Origin: Polychytrium aggregatum | Lineage: Eukaryota > Chytridiomycota > Chytridiomycetes > Polychytriales | Length of the DNA stretch: 64,000 bases | Assembly: GCF_025602895.1 (NCBI RefSeq) | Contig: NW_026516208.1 | Span: forward strand, 930,001-994,000 | Direction: 5' to 3' | Part shown: positions 13,767 through 24,845 of the stretch, piece after piece | Numbering within the stretch: position 1 is the first letter of the stretch | Layout of the letters: every line of letters starts with the position of its first letter | Notes under the pieces: model-generated | Told to the model about the DNA's origin: nothing | Database searches by the model: none | The model's input: only the letters and a program-made list of their open reading frames with translations | Translations under genes and position numbers: made by a program

Positions 13767-14576
13767 ACCCAGGCGATCAGGTCCGGCTGATCGGGCCACG
13801 GCTCTCCAGAGAGCATGAATCGCCTTCGCAGCTCTCGCATCTGAGAAGGGAAGACAGGTTGTCGAACTGGACGGGGCTGAATATGTCGCTGAATCGGACG
13901 GCGTTGAATATACTGTCGATACAATACATTGCCAGAAGGGGACTCTGATGCTCCCTTGCAATCGATGTCGTTTCTGTGTGGTGCTTTGAGGTGGTCGCTG
14001 TCCACGAACGTGAATCGGCTCGTTTGCATTCATATCCACCATCGATATCCACCATATCCACCGTATACACCATCGATATCCACCATCGATATCCATCATC
14101 CATCTCGGGCGTATCGCCTCAATCCTGCGCTTGAGTGGACATCGCTCCGCCGTTGTCGCAATGATCCCGAGCCCGTTTGTGCTGACAATCGCCGTGACGG
14201 CGTCCCAACCATGCGGAAAATCCCACACCCACCCTCCCTGCCAGACCATCTCCGATCTGGCTGAGCAATCGCCCACCAGGCCATGTGCCCGGCTCGCATG
14301 ACCCTGAGCCACCATGAATTAGGTTCCCAGCTGCCAATCAGTCAGGCGTGCTGCTCTGCCATCCCCGACCACTTTCTCGTCTGCTCTTCACCATGTGCTC
14401 CCATCGTGCTGTCGCCCCAACTGCTGCCATGCCTCCCGGTGGCCGGTGTCCGATCTGGCCACTTGCCCTCCCTCCGTCAGTCCAAAGGATCTCTGGCGCC
14501 CGCAGATTTTCCGGCTCGACAAACCTTCCCGCCCACCACCCGGTCTGTCTCCGCAATATCCCGCCCTCGGGTCGTG
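13767..14576. other. Intergenic with ccatcgatatcc repeats
   Basis: Degenerate direct repeats of ccatcgatatccac occupy about 14037-14100. No protein-coding signal is recognised, although the downstream gene's frame stays open back to 14348. Confidence 0.4.
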
Positions 14577-14583
14577 TATATAA
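14577..14583 (+). promoter_or_regulatory. TATA box candidate
   Basis: A perfect tatataa in GC-rich DNA, 140 bp before the ATG at 14723 of the membrane protein. Transcription starting about 30-60 bp further on would exclude the upstream in-frame ATG at 14348, and supports the shorter start. Confidence 0.55.
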
Positions 14584-14722
14584 TCCAGCGGCGGGGCAAT
14601 TCCCATTTGGTTTGCAGCGACGCCGCCCGTATCCAGCCTCATCTCCTTCCTTCCATACCTCCTCTGGCACCACTCGTCCCTTTGCTCCTTCGCTGATTTC
14701 AATCTCATTCCGCGCTGTCGCC

Positions 14723-15577
14723 ATGAACAACAGCTCCCTCGACCCCGCTTACACCAGCCTCGGCTTCACCCTGGCCAACTCAAAGTACAGCTGTGTCCGC
14801 GAGTTCTACGTCGTCCACTTCTTCTTCGCCATGGCGATGGGCGTGCTCGGCGTCGTCTGCTTCGTGACACGGCTGATTCCTCGGCTCAGATACTTCCATG
14901 CCCCGGTGGGAAGAGCGTACATCATCTCGCTCCTTGGGGCCACGGCCTCCTCACTGCTGATCCACAACGAGGGCATGCCTCTCGGCGTGCTGATTTCGTT
15001 TTGCTGGGTCCTCGGCGGCACCGTCGTCGGCTGGCTCGCCATCGTGCTCCATCGGGACATTCTCCACAACCGGGCCCTCAACGAGCTCGACCGCTCAAAG
15101 GCCGAGCTGCTCGGGCCGTCGTCCGAGAGCACCAAGGCCCAGCTCCAGCGCATCATGCGATCCATCGCCGAACGCAAGACCGCCCTGCAGCGCATGCTCT
15201 CGTGGAAGGCCCTCCACGGCATCCTGATGCTCGTTTCCTGGGTGAATATCATCGGCCGTATCGGCGTTACCTTTGCGACCTTCCCGAAGCTCTCGTATCC
15301 CGAGTTTGAGTGCTACACGTATCCGGCATACAAGCCCGTCAACTCGTCCTGGTACCAGTACACCCCCGGCTCGCCCATTCAGTTTCTGCCATCCGCGGAC
15401 CCTCTCTACTCCCGCCTGCCATGGGCCTATTCCGAAGGCCGTTTCGGCACCATCCTCCTGGTTGGGCCCTCCCTGGCTGGCTTTGTTCTGGGTCTCGTTT
15501 ACTCGTACCTCTCCCGTCGCTTCGGCGGCTCTCCCAAGCTCCAGGCCGTTCCAGAAAGCGATGCCGGATCTCTGTGA
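14723..15577 (+). CDS. Multi-pass membrane protein, unknown function
   Basis: An intronless 284-residue frame. I place the start at MNNSSLDPAYTSL because a TATA box lies 140 bp upstream and the preceding residues look noncoding. Visible hydrophobic segments include YVVHFFFAMAMGVLGVVCFV, AYIISLLGATASSLLI, VLISFCWVLGGTVVGWLAIV, ALHGILMLVSWVNIIGRIGV and TILLVGPSLAGFVLGLVYSY, giving about five helices. A charged coiled-coil-like loop (DRSKAELLGPSSESTKAQLQ and on) lies between helices 3 and 4, and a Tyr/Pro-rich loop between 4 and 5. I do not recognise the family. The strong codon-level consistency and the clear membrane topology support it as a real gene. Confidence 0.75.
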   Translation: MNNSSLDPAYTSLGFTLANSKYSCVREFYVVHFFFAMAMGVLGVVCFVTRLIPRLRYFHAPVGRAYIISLLGATASSLLIHNEGMPLGVLISFCWVLGGTVVGWLAIVLHRDILHNRALNELDRSKAELLGPSSESTKAQLQRIMRSIAERKTALQRMLSWKALHGILMLVSWVNIIGRIGVTFATFPKLSYPEFECYTYPAYKPVNSSWYQYTPGSPIQFLPSADPLYSRLPWAYSEGRFGTILLVGPSLAGFVLGLVYSYLSRRFGGSPKLQAVPESDAGSL

Positions 15578-16108
15578 ACCTGCGCTGATCATCACTGTCG
15601 TGATACGGTGCTCCAATCTTGACGTTGTCTCAGCCGAGGACTCCCTTGACTTTGACCACAGCTCGTCCGCTTGTCACATCCTCCTCCAGTTCTGCAGGTT
15701 TTTTGTAAATACAATCTATTCGGTCCCAATAATGCGGCCGCAAGTACCTTGATATCTCGCGATGCTGCCCAGCATCCGTCGGCACCACAGCAGTGCAGGC
15801 TTCCTATGCTCTCGACTCGGATCTCGCATCGATGGGGTTGTATAGCAAGATCAGTATTATCGACACAAATGCCGTTGACGCTCAACCGCAGCTCCGTCGA
15901 CAGTCAAGCTGCCTTGACGGCTGCACACAGAGTGTCCGCGCTGAGTGCTCGGTAGTCGCCGAAACTGCGTTGGCCATACGGACTGATGATACCGCCAAGG
16001 TGAGGGGAATAGCTTTGCAATGGGTGCAAACGATGCCGTCTGCGATAGTTATCGTGGCGCCGATCAATCCAATCTGGGCCGCAGCCGAAGCATGAGTGTC
16101 CAAGCTTC
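15578..16108. other. Convergent 3' spacer
   Basis: This lies between the ends of the membrane protein (+) and the BSD gene (-). Short frames only; nothing recognisable. Confidence 0.4.
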
Positions 16109-18353
16109 TTACTCCCAGTCGCCCCAGTCCTCCTCGGCATCGGCAGCCTGTGGTGCCCCAACCGTTCCCTCCATCTCTTTGACAAACTTGAGCGACTCTG
16201 TCACGATCTCGAAGCTTTCCTTGTCCGAGTTTTGTTCGGGCGATGATGCCGATGCTCGGGCACTCTCGGCCGAAGGTGGCACTATCGCTGCGGGGTGATC
16301 TGCCGAGACCAACTCGACTTGCTGCACTTGCACCTTGGTGATCGGAACTTGTGCCTCGGCGTGTTCGGTCGGGACTGCGGTGAGGACCACTTCCTCTTCT
16401 TCCTCTTCCTCATCTTCATCCGAATCCCACTTGAAGTCTTCTTCGCCAGCCTCGACATCTGGTTGTCCGGTCGGACGATGGTGTTAGCGAGTGCGCTGGC
16501 TGGAGTCGAGCGAGCTCACCGGTACGTCGTCCATAACATTACAGGTGCATCTTAGCCCCCGCCAGTTGCGTGTTGCGTGTTGCCATCAGAAGCCATGTCC
16601 AGACGGATATGCAACTTACCACTCATCAGTCGGCGCCGTGTCTCTTCCTCCCGCTCTAGCTCGGCTATCTTCCAGAAGTATCTCAGCCAAAAGTCATCAT
16701 ACGAAACCTTGGTCGGGACTGTGCAAAGAGATTCAATGGTGTCCATTAGCGCTCACTACAAGCGATCGAGGTTATGCGGCCGCCGCAGCCATATGAAGGC
16801 CTGCCCGTCCACCTGCATGCCGATTTCAATCACATCTCGTTGCTCCCTCCAGCACATCGCTATCAGCCAGATCGAAATATACGGGTAGTAGCCGTACCAA
16901 TTTCATCCATCAACTGTTTCTGACCCGGGTCCTGGCTCAGGCTTATCGATATTGCCTCAGCCTGAGCCGCAAGATCGAACGACTGCTGGAACTTGCCGAA
17001 CCTTTCGGCAACATCGCGCTCGAACGGCGATCCCGTCGAGATCGGCTCGTGCGGATTTGTGATGTACGTTTGCGGATCCCGCCGCAGCGACGACAGCTGG
17101 GCAGCCTTGCGGTTGTAGGCAACCACATTCTTGTGCTTGTTTTGGGAGCTCGATGCCTTTTTTTTGAGCCGGGGCGGGTTCTTGAGCAAGGTCGTGATGC
17201 TGCTCCCAAGCTTGCCCACCAGATCCTCGGCCTTGTGCAGCCCTTCCCCAGCCAAAGCCTCGATTTGCTCGATGCGCTCCTCGAGATGCATCTCATCGAG
17301 TTTGCGATCGATGTAGGTCTCAAACTCGGGCTTGTTTTTGAACCGCGGGATCAGCAATCCCGTCGAGACGTCATAGTCGTCAAACTCTGGCTGCTCCTCC
17401 TGCTGGGCTTGCTGCTGCTGTTGGTCGTCTGCCGATGCCGCGCCCTCGGGTGCTGCGGCGCGGTCCTGGCTCATCAGCTTGCTGGGCAGGGCACCCAGTT
17501 GGTTCTCGAGTGCCTCGAGTTGCGTGTCGAGGGCGTTGACCGTCTTGGCGGCCGCCGAGAGTGTGTTTTGGGCGAGCTTGGAGGCGGTTTGGGCCAGAAC
17601 CGACGACTCTGCCTGCACCACATTCGCAAACTCAGCAAGGTCGCTGCATAACCACGGAAGTATGAAACCGAGCCGCGGGTGGACAGAAGGCAAAGAGTTT
17701 GATCAGGGTGGTGCTGCAGCTTCAGAGTCGGCAAAGGGTCTGTGCTCCAGAGCCTGGCTGCTGGAACTTGCCAATAGCGACATGCACCGCAAGGCAGAGT
17801 CGCGCAGAGCCAGCATGGGCCTCGACTCGGAGGGGCATCCACATCGGACCAAGCTCGGAAATGAGGAGCGTTGCAGAACCGTACCGTTTATATACGCTCA
17901 CAACCGACTCGGACTGAAAAAATAAGGCAGTGGCGGCACGGTAAGTTGGTGGAAGCGCAAAATGGTACTCTGGTATTGCATCGAGCTGTCCATGAACGAC
18001 ATGGGGCCGTTGGGTCGTAGCAAGCAAGGGATCCGAACCTGCTTCTTGACCGTCTCCATGATGCTGCCCCACGAGCTCGCCAGACCACCAAAGCCGGACC
18101 AGCCTTGAGACTTGGGCTGGAGTTGCTTGGGAGGCTCGGCGGACTGTGCGGTGGGCTCGGGGGAGGGTTGTGCACTTGAGGGCTGCAGGACCGGGGGAGG
18201 CAGGGCAGGAGAGAGCGAGACCGATACGTGGACATCTTCGGCTTCGGCATCAATTTGGGCGACACTGCTGGGCTCGGCGGCCAGGCTGGACTGGTCTGCG
18301 GCGGCCTTGAGCTCGGCTGCGGTCGGCAGGGTCTTTGGCGAGCTATCACCCAT
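16109..18353 (-). CDS. BSD-domain protein (SYAP1/Dos2-like)
   Basis: Exons supported: 18039-18353, 16898-17643, 16620-16718 and 16109-16458. The N-terminus (MGDSSPKTLPTAAELKAAAD) leads to a WSGFGGLASSWGSIMETVKK element typical of these proteins. A long amphipathic/coiled-coil part follows (DLAEFANVVQAESSVLAQTA). The BSD signature is VPTKVSYDDFWLRYFWKI. An acidic C-terminus ends EEDWGDWE, a tail shared by fungal BSD/Dos2 proteins. The junction between the first two exons does not keep phase with the donor I see after VKKQ, so a small exon or another donor is missing between 17643 and 18039. The frame extends upstream through a poly-Thr stretch, but I prefer the MGDSS start. Confidence 0.78.
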
Positions 18354-19233
18354 CTGTTGCTTGCGGCTGGTCGTGGTGGTCGTGGTGGTCGTGGTGGTCG
18401 TGGTGGTCGAGGACTGGTTGATGGCGGCAGATCGATGAAAGCCAGGGCGGGGTCGGGCGCGAACAGGCAAGGGCAAGGGCAAGGGCAAGGGCTGCACACC
18501 CTGGAGCCAAAACGGGCAAGGCAGCCACGTGATGCATTCATGTTGGATTCAAGTTGGATTCAAGTTGGATTCATGGTGGATTCATGTTGGATTCATGGTG
18601 GATTCATGTTGGATTCATGGTGGATTCATGGTGCTCATGCTGCATAGATGCTGGAGTATTGTGATATATTACTGCGCTGTGTTTCGTGCGCACCCGCTCC
18701 CCGACAGTACCCTCCCCAGCCGTCCCCAGACCGGCTCTGGGCCAGTCCCTTCGGCGGAGGCAGCCCCGCCAGCAGGGTCTGCTGGAAAGGCGCAAGGGTC
18801 TAGACAGACCATGTCCAGGACGCCCGGCGATATCCACAGCGGCCGGGATGCATGCCGTCCTCGCTAGTCTGCCTCAGCTGCATACGATCGTTTTGTCGGC
18901 TGTCTGCTTCCTCATATCCCGTTCCTGGCCATCCTCTATCCACCACGTCTGCCCACAATCATCCGGTCGTCTCACTTGTCCAGCCTCGATCGTAGGCCAG
19001 CGCGGCTCCTCTCTAACCATCAAGCCACACCCTGATCAAGCTTCCCGATCCCGCTGCTGGATACCCCAAAACAAAGCTATCCGGCACAGTTGGATCGACT
19101 GGCAGCACCATCCATCCAAGACATTTGGCGCTTTCGTCACCTTGGATTCTGCGGCATACTTCACACAATCCGATTCGCCTCCCGAGAAGATAAACTGCCC
19201 CACTGTCATTTGCACGCTGTCCATATCGCAACG
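18354..19233. promoter_or_regulatory. Divergent intergenic region, BSD gene / mucin-lectin
   Basis: This lies between two diverging start codons. It holds a ggtcgtggt microsatellite at about 18367-18412, directly before the BSD start, and an 11-bp minisatellite at 18542-18632. No gene is recognised; it should include both promoters. Confidence 0.4.
18542..18632. repeat. 11-bp minisatellite (ggattc array)
   Basis: The core ggattc recurs every 11 bp (18545, 18556, 18567, 18578 and onward) for about eight copies, with units such as gttggattcat and gtggattcatg. Confidence 0.92.
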
Positions 19234-22200
19234 ATGGGCACTGACTCAGCATCGCTCTCCAGACCACTCTCTCTTTGCCGGCTGTTGCTGGTGCTGCTGT
19301 CCTTGCTGGTCTGCAACTCGCTCGCTCTCTGCCACAACTCAGCCGGATCGCATCTGGCCGGCGTTGCCGATGCCAACCCCCTGATCAAGCGCGAAGTGGT
19401 CCAGGACGGCAACATCACTACCATCATCGTCACTGTCTTTGTGTACGTTGATCAAAGAGGTCATCCCGTCGATCAGCATGGGAATCCTATCGCCACCTGG
19501 GCCCAGCCCGATGTCGACCATGGCCCCTCGCCGCTGGTGCTTCTGCAGGCCGTCGACTTGCCCTCGGGCAGCTCATCGGCGGCCCCGGCCCAGTCTACCG
19601 AGTGCCCGGTTGTCACCATCACCGTGACCGTCACAAAAACGTACTGCCCCGATCTGTCCAGCGCCGAGCTGTCGACCACATGTGAGTTCCTTTCATCGGG
19701 TCTGCCGCTGCCATGATGATCTTGCGCTCGTTCCGAGGCTCTTCTCGAGTCCCGATCATGCCTTTTGCGGCTGCGTCTTAGGCCTGGCTCCCTCAGTCAG
19801 TCACTGATACCTTGATTTTATCCTCGTCGTCTCAGCTTGGTGGAGTATTCCGGCCTCGACAACAGCAGCGATCTCGACAACTGAGCCCTCAACAGCGACA
19901 ACTGCGATCGCCACAAGCATCGTCCCGACCCTGCCCTCACCAACGACGACCACAAGCACTGAAGCTCGCACTACGGTTACTCCCTCTGTGACATCCACAG
20001 TTTCGTCGGCGCTCTCGTCTCTGGTGATCACCACAACCGTGCCAGTTATATCGAGTGCATCCTCATCCACACTCCCTATATCGGTGCCGTCCACAAGCGC
20101 AAATACCGCCTCTGCTACAACCGTCACGGCATCGACCACTCTAGCCACGACATCGGTTCCTACCACCATTACCATTGTGACAGTACCGGTCTCCACTGGC
20201 TCCATCGCAACTACGGCTCTTTCGATTTCCACATCCAGTCCGGCCCCCACCACCATCGTGACCGCCGCTTCCGCCACAACTACCACCAGCGCCATCATGG
20301 CCACCACTGCCTCGGCATCGAGCACGACCGTGTCCACTAGCGAGCCAGCAAGCATGTCGACTACTTCGGCGATGCCAACAACCTCCACGGAGACCACTGC
20401 CGAGTCGTCTTCGGAATTCAGTATCGAGTCCACTTTGATGACCACCACAACGGCCACTACACCCGAGCCCGTGACGACACCCACCACAGCGTCGTGGTTG
20501 ACAACAGCCCCGACACCCTGGACTATATCCACCACCGTCAGTGCCTCGGTAGTGACCCAGCCATCGTCCGAAATCACACAGCCAAGCTTCTCGACTACCA
20601 CTACAGCAGCACCCTTCACTAGCACTTCCTCGACACCTGCCGCTACTTCGATTCTTTCGGTTACATCTGGAACCATGCTGACGTCAAACAACTCGCCACC
20701 AACCAGCACCATACCCACCATACCCACCATACCCACCATACCCACCGTATCCACAACCGGCCCAGCACCGACCACCGTGGCCACATCTCCAGCATCTATG
20801 ACTGTGGTCATCACAGCATCGACTTCCACAGCCAGCGTATCCACAGTCCCAATGACAATGTCAGCGACAACGACATTGTCCATAACGACGACGACGATCA
20901 TCGAAACCAGCACGACGAGTGCAACAACCACCGGCATTAGCATCACTGTACCTACAACTGAGCCAGCTATCAGCTCCTCAGTCTCGTGGCTCACCTCGAC
21001 CGTTCCTGCCACACATTCGTCGCCATCCCAGCCCCAAACCCTGTCCGTCTCGGCCTCGGTATTCACCGGAACCGTGGTATCATCAGGCACAACTGCCGTC
21101 TCCGTATCGTTGCTGACATCCACGAACACAGCCCCATCGACGCAGTTATCGGCTAGCACGAGCATCCCGGGCTCGTCTTTTGTCACAGTCACAACAGGTC
21201 TATCGACTTCAGTCGCAGCTGAAACCACCACACAGACCCAATCTGTGACAACAACGTCAATCATACCGACTTTATCAACTTCCGTATCGATACCATCAGC
21301 CACTACAACAGCAATGTTACCCCCCACATCGATAACATCAACCACGACACCAGCGATGTCAATCACAACCGTCTCGCCGATAACCACATCGTCAACCATC
21401 ACGACCACCAACTTCGTGACGCCGACCACCACGGCAATTGCAACCACCACAGCAACCTCGTTCCTTTCGTCTTCGACAACATCCCAGGTTGCCACATCGC
21501 CTCCTTCAACCACTACATTCACTCAGACACAACCAGGAACACAATCCGCGACAACTCAGCCTTCCGAGACGTGGTTCTCAGGGACAACCACACTTCCAGT
21601 GACAACAACACTCGCTCCATCTTCCCGATCGGCCACCTATCCGCCCAGCTGGCCCGCGACAACTGCAGGTTTGTCTCGCACCTTGTTTTCAAAGCCACGA
21701 GAGCATGCTCGTTCATGACTCGGATGTGTCGGTGAAACAGCGCCATTTGACATCCTTGCATCCTGACGCTTTCCGATCTGAATGCTCTTCGCTGGCAACG
21801 ATGACTGACGCAACTCAAATCACTTCATGTGTTCCTATTCGCTCAGCACCGTCGGTGTCGCCGCAGCCAAGCTTTTGTGGAGTTTGCTTGGCCAATAGCC
21901 AGTCTGCGCTCTTCCCAGGCTATCCTCTCTACTCTCCTTCGTCCTTGGCAGCCACCGGTATCAATGGCGAGACCTATCGGCTCTTTATGATGGGCGACGG
22001 CAACCTGGTGCTCGCCAAGAACGGACTGGTTTACTGGCAGTCCGGAAGCTCTTTGGCAGAGCCATCGCAGTCCTACTTTGCAGCCATCGCGCCGAACGGC
22101 AACATCTTTGTCGTTGAATCAGCGACGCAGGCAGCCGTGTGGTCCACATCCATGAGTAACATAGGCTACTCGGCTCCATACTGCGGTCTGCTGCAGACCA

Positions 22201-22838
22201 ACGGCCGCCTCACCATCTACGACTCGCAATGCCGCCAATTCTGGAGTGTCGGTCCGGCCACCACCCCACCATCACCGCCGTCTCCGGGGCCAAGCTGTCC
22301 GTCGAGCAGCGGGTCGACTTGCTCCATCTCATTCTCGGTCCGGGACAAAGTTGTTGTCGTTGGGGAACACTTCCGCCACTACACAACCTATCTCTTCCGG
22401 CTGCTTGCCCATGTGCCAATCAGCACTGACTGGACCGTGACCGTATCCCCAGACATCGCCGGCATCAATCTCACCGATTATCAGAACTGCCTGGTCCAGT
22501 ACTCAAACGGTTCGAACATCGACCTGAATACTGCGTCGCATCATCCAACCCCGATCGTCGTCGGCTCCAACATGTCTTGGACGCAGCAAAACGGCTATGT
22601 CGTCGGACCCACTGGCCAGACCGCCAGAGTCATCAAGAGCGGCTCAGAAATCCAGTTCAGTATGACCTTTGTCTTCCCGATTGGAGTCGATGCCTTCGAG
22701 ATGTCCGTCGGCGTCGACTGCAGCGTCGCGGCGGATGCGATCGATATCGACCCGTACAACGGGTATGGCAATGCCAGTTTCTGCGACACGCAGGCCGACG
22801 GTATTCTGCCATGGATGTCATGGCCCCTGCTGCAGTAG
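19234..22838 (+). CDS. Secreted mucin-like protein with B-type lectin domain
   Basis: Exons 19234-19681, 19836-21668 and 21847-22838 join in phase (ACAT|gtgagt...ctcag|CTTGG and CTGCAG|gtttgt...ctcag|CACCG) to give 1,090 residues. A signal peptide (PLSLCRLLLVLLSLLVCNS) is followed by a Kex2-like KR at LIKREV. Exon 2 encodes about 611 residues made almost only of Thr, Ser, Ala, Pro, Val and Ile, a heavily O-glycosylated stalk. Exon 3 starts with CGVC and has three beta-prism lectin-type repeats: GDGNLVLAKNGLVYWQS, PNGNIFVVESATQAAVWSTS and TNGRLTIYDSQCRQFWSVG. These resemble the bulb-type mannose-binding QxDxNxVxY motif. About 190 C-terminal residues with N-glycosylation sites are unassigned. 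No GPI signal or transmembrane helix is seen. An adhesin role is inferred. Confidence 0.85.
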
Positions 22839-23132
22839 TTCGCTCGATGCCGACTCCAGAGCGTCTCTGCACTTGCCATGTGCGAGCCCGGGGCAGCTGC
22901 ACACATGATAACCCTGTCCCTGAAGCACACAATACGATTTGTATTCCCTTTCCCAAGCGATTGCTTTGAATGCTCAAGCCGCTTGTGCTTCCTTGTAGGT
23001 GATATATGCAAGTCCTACACACGAAGTCGCAGGCTGGGGTTGCGGCACAACTAATGATTGCTGTCGTGCACGCTGCTCGTCCAACGGGCAGCTCGACTTT
23101 GGCAACGGGGGTGCGAGACACGGAGTTGACCC

Positions 23133-24470
23133 TCACTGAGTTGGAGGCACAATGTGGCATCTGTAATCCAAATCACATAGCATCAGAAACTGGCTTGCGT
23201 TGCAGGGCCAACCAACAGGCGGCATCTCAAGCGCACAGTTCTCCAGACTCGGAACATACCCGAGCAGCCCTCGCCCGCTCCAGCGTCGGGGCGTCAGATA
23301 GAGCGTCTCCAGAGCACTGTCGCGCCGGATCAGCAGCTCGATCGCGGACTGTTGATTCGAGACAGGTTGTTCAACATCCAGGGAAGTGGTATACATGGGC
23401 TGTGTCAGTACAGCCCTCCGATCACCATGCAGCCTGTCTCGCAAACTTGCCAGCCCCGTCAAAGTGCCTCATATCACCGTCCTGCGCTTACATTTTCGTT
23501 TGCCGCTACAAACTGTGGGAGTCCTCCGAGGCCAGCCCCCGACTTGGAATCAAGACTGCCGAATCTGGAGGTTCATGCCAGGATCCATCTGCTCGGTCAG
23601 CCTCGACGTACGCCAGCCAATATGCACACACCGAGTCGATGGCGGTACGGGAGCCTCACCGGATGACCAGATCGCCTCGTCTGAGTCCTGCCTGGGCAGC
23701 GGGCCCATCGGGATCGACAGCATTCACCCGGGCCAGCGGTGCTTGCGCTTGTGCTTGTGCCTGATCCTGCGGCTTCGGTGTGTCGTCACGGTCGCCTGCA
23801 TCCGCCCGAATTGCATTGCTGGAGGAGGTGGATGCGGCGCTGGATTCCGGGTCCGATCGCTGTTCTGACTTGGCAACAGAGTGCAGAGCATGGAGCGACC
23901 GCTCGATCGCTTTGAGCAGGTCCTTGTGGTCGTTTCTCAGACCTGGTGGTGCGATCGGTAGGGACAGTGTCATTGCGCCGTCTCGCAGGATCCATCCAGC
24001 AGCAGCCGGGGATGGCCTTTGTCCTCTTGGGACAGGAGTCTGCATATGGGTTATGGCTCTGCGGGAGCATCCGGGTGCATTTGGCGATCTATAGCATCGG
24101 GCTCGCTCAGGAACACATCCACAGCTGCGTTCACTCACGGATGATTTGGACACGGGCATGGCGAATGTCGTAGGCCGCCGGGTGTGGAAAGCCATCGGCA
24201 TCGACGAGGGCATCCTGCATGCCGACTCCGTGCTGAAACCCGGGGCAGACGTTAGAAGCCGCATGGTGGAAATGAGCTCCTCATCGAGCTGAGGGCCGTG
24301 CCAGCCTTATCGGAGCGCATCGAGCTTGGCAGTAATCCAAGAGGGCAGTCAGCGCGGCGCACCTGCTTCAAAACCTGCTCAAGCTCTGCCAGCTGATTCT
24401 CGATGTCTGTTTTCTGGGCCATGAGCTTCTTGGTCTGATCCATCAGCTCGGACTGTGTTGGAGAGGTCAT
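23133..24470 (-). CDS. PSMD9: 26S proteasome assembly chaperone PSMD9/Nas2
   Basis: The first exon encodes MTSPTQSELMDQTKKLMAQK and the coiled-coil IENQLAELEQVLKQ. The next has GVGMQDALVDADGFPHP and AYDIRHARVQIIR, the most conserved Nas2 block. A third carries LRNDHKDLLKAIERSLHAL, a disordered Ser/Ala/Gln linker and the PDZ start LARVNAVDPDGPAAQAGLRR. The final exon (from about 23400) ends the PDZ domain with LETLYLTPRRWSGRGLLGYV. Nas2 chaperones Rpt5 during assembly of the proteasome base. One short exon between GDLVIR and the last exon is not resolved, because the obvious splice sites do not keep phase. The C-terminal residues after VPSL are atypical, so the true stop may differ. Confidence 0.75.
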
Positions 24471-24475
24471 GGCTC

Positions 24476-24523
24476 GTGTTGGTGTTGGTGTTGGTGTTGG
24501 TGTTGGTGTTGGTGTTGGTGTTG
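24476..24523. repeat. 6-bp microsatellite 5' to PSMD9
   Basis: Eight copies of gtgttg (complement caacac) begin 6 bp upstream of the PSMD9 start codon, so the array should sit in the 5' untranslated region. Confidence 0.92.
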
Positions 24524-24845
24524 GTGTCCGAGACGGGCTACGAGCTTGATGTCGCTGAAGGAAGCGATTCTGCGGATCTGGAGAGCGGTGTCGAAGGGAC
24601 GAGGACCGATAGCCAAGGCGGCACTGGGGTGATGGAAAGCGAGATCAAGAGCAGGGACCCCAAAGGTCCAGCCGGGCTGGGCGTCGCTTTTGTTTCGTGC
24701 CAGGGCCACCCTCTCCTGACCCTTGCGCTTCATGACGCAGCGCCGCACCTCTGCTTTCGTGTGCCATTCGACTCTGGAGCCAGCGCGCTGACCAAACACA
24801 GCGAGTGCTTGCTCGATGTCTTGCCAGGGGAGATGTATTCAGAGT

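Noticed and set aside
19801-21522. 573-residue minus-strand frame rich in Val/Asp/Thr
   Set aside because: It is the exact antisense of the Thr/Ser-rich stalk of the mucin-lectin. Codon bias of ACN/TCN keeps the reverse frame open. The plus strand has signal peptide, in-phase introns and a lectin domain.
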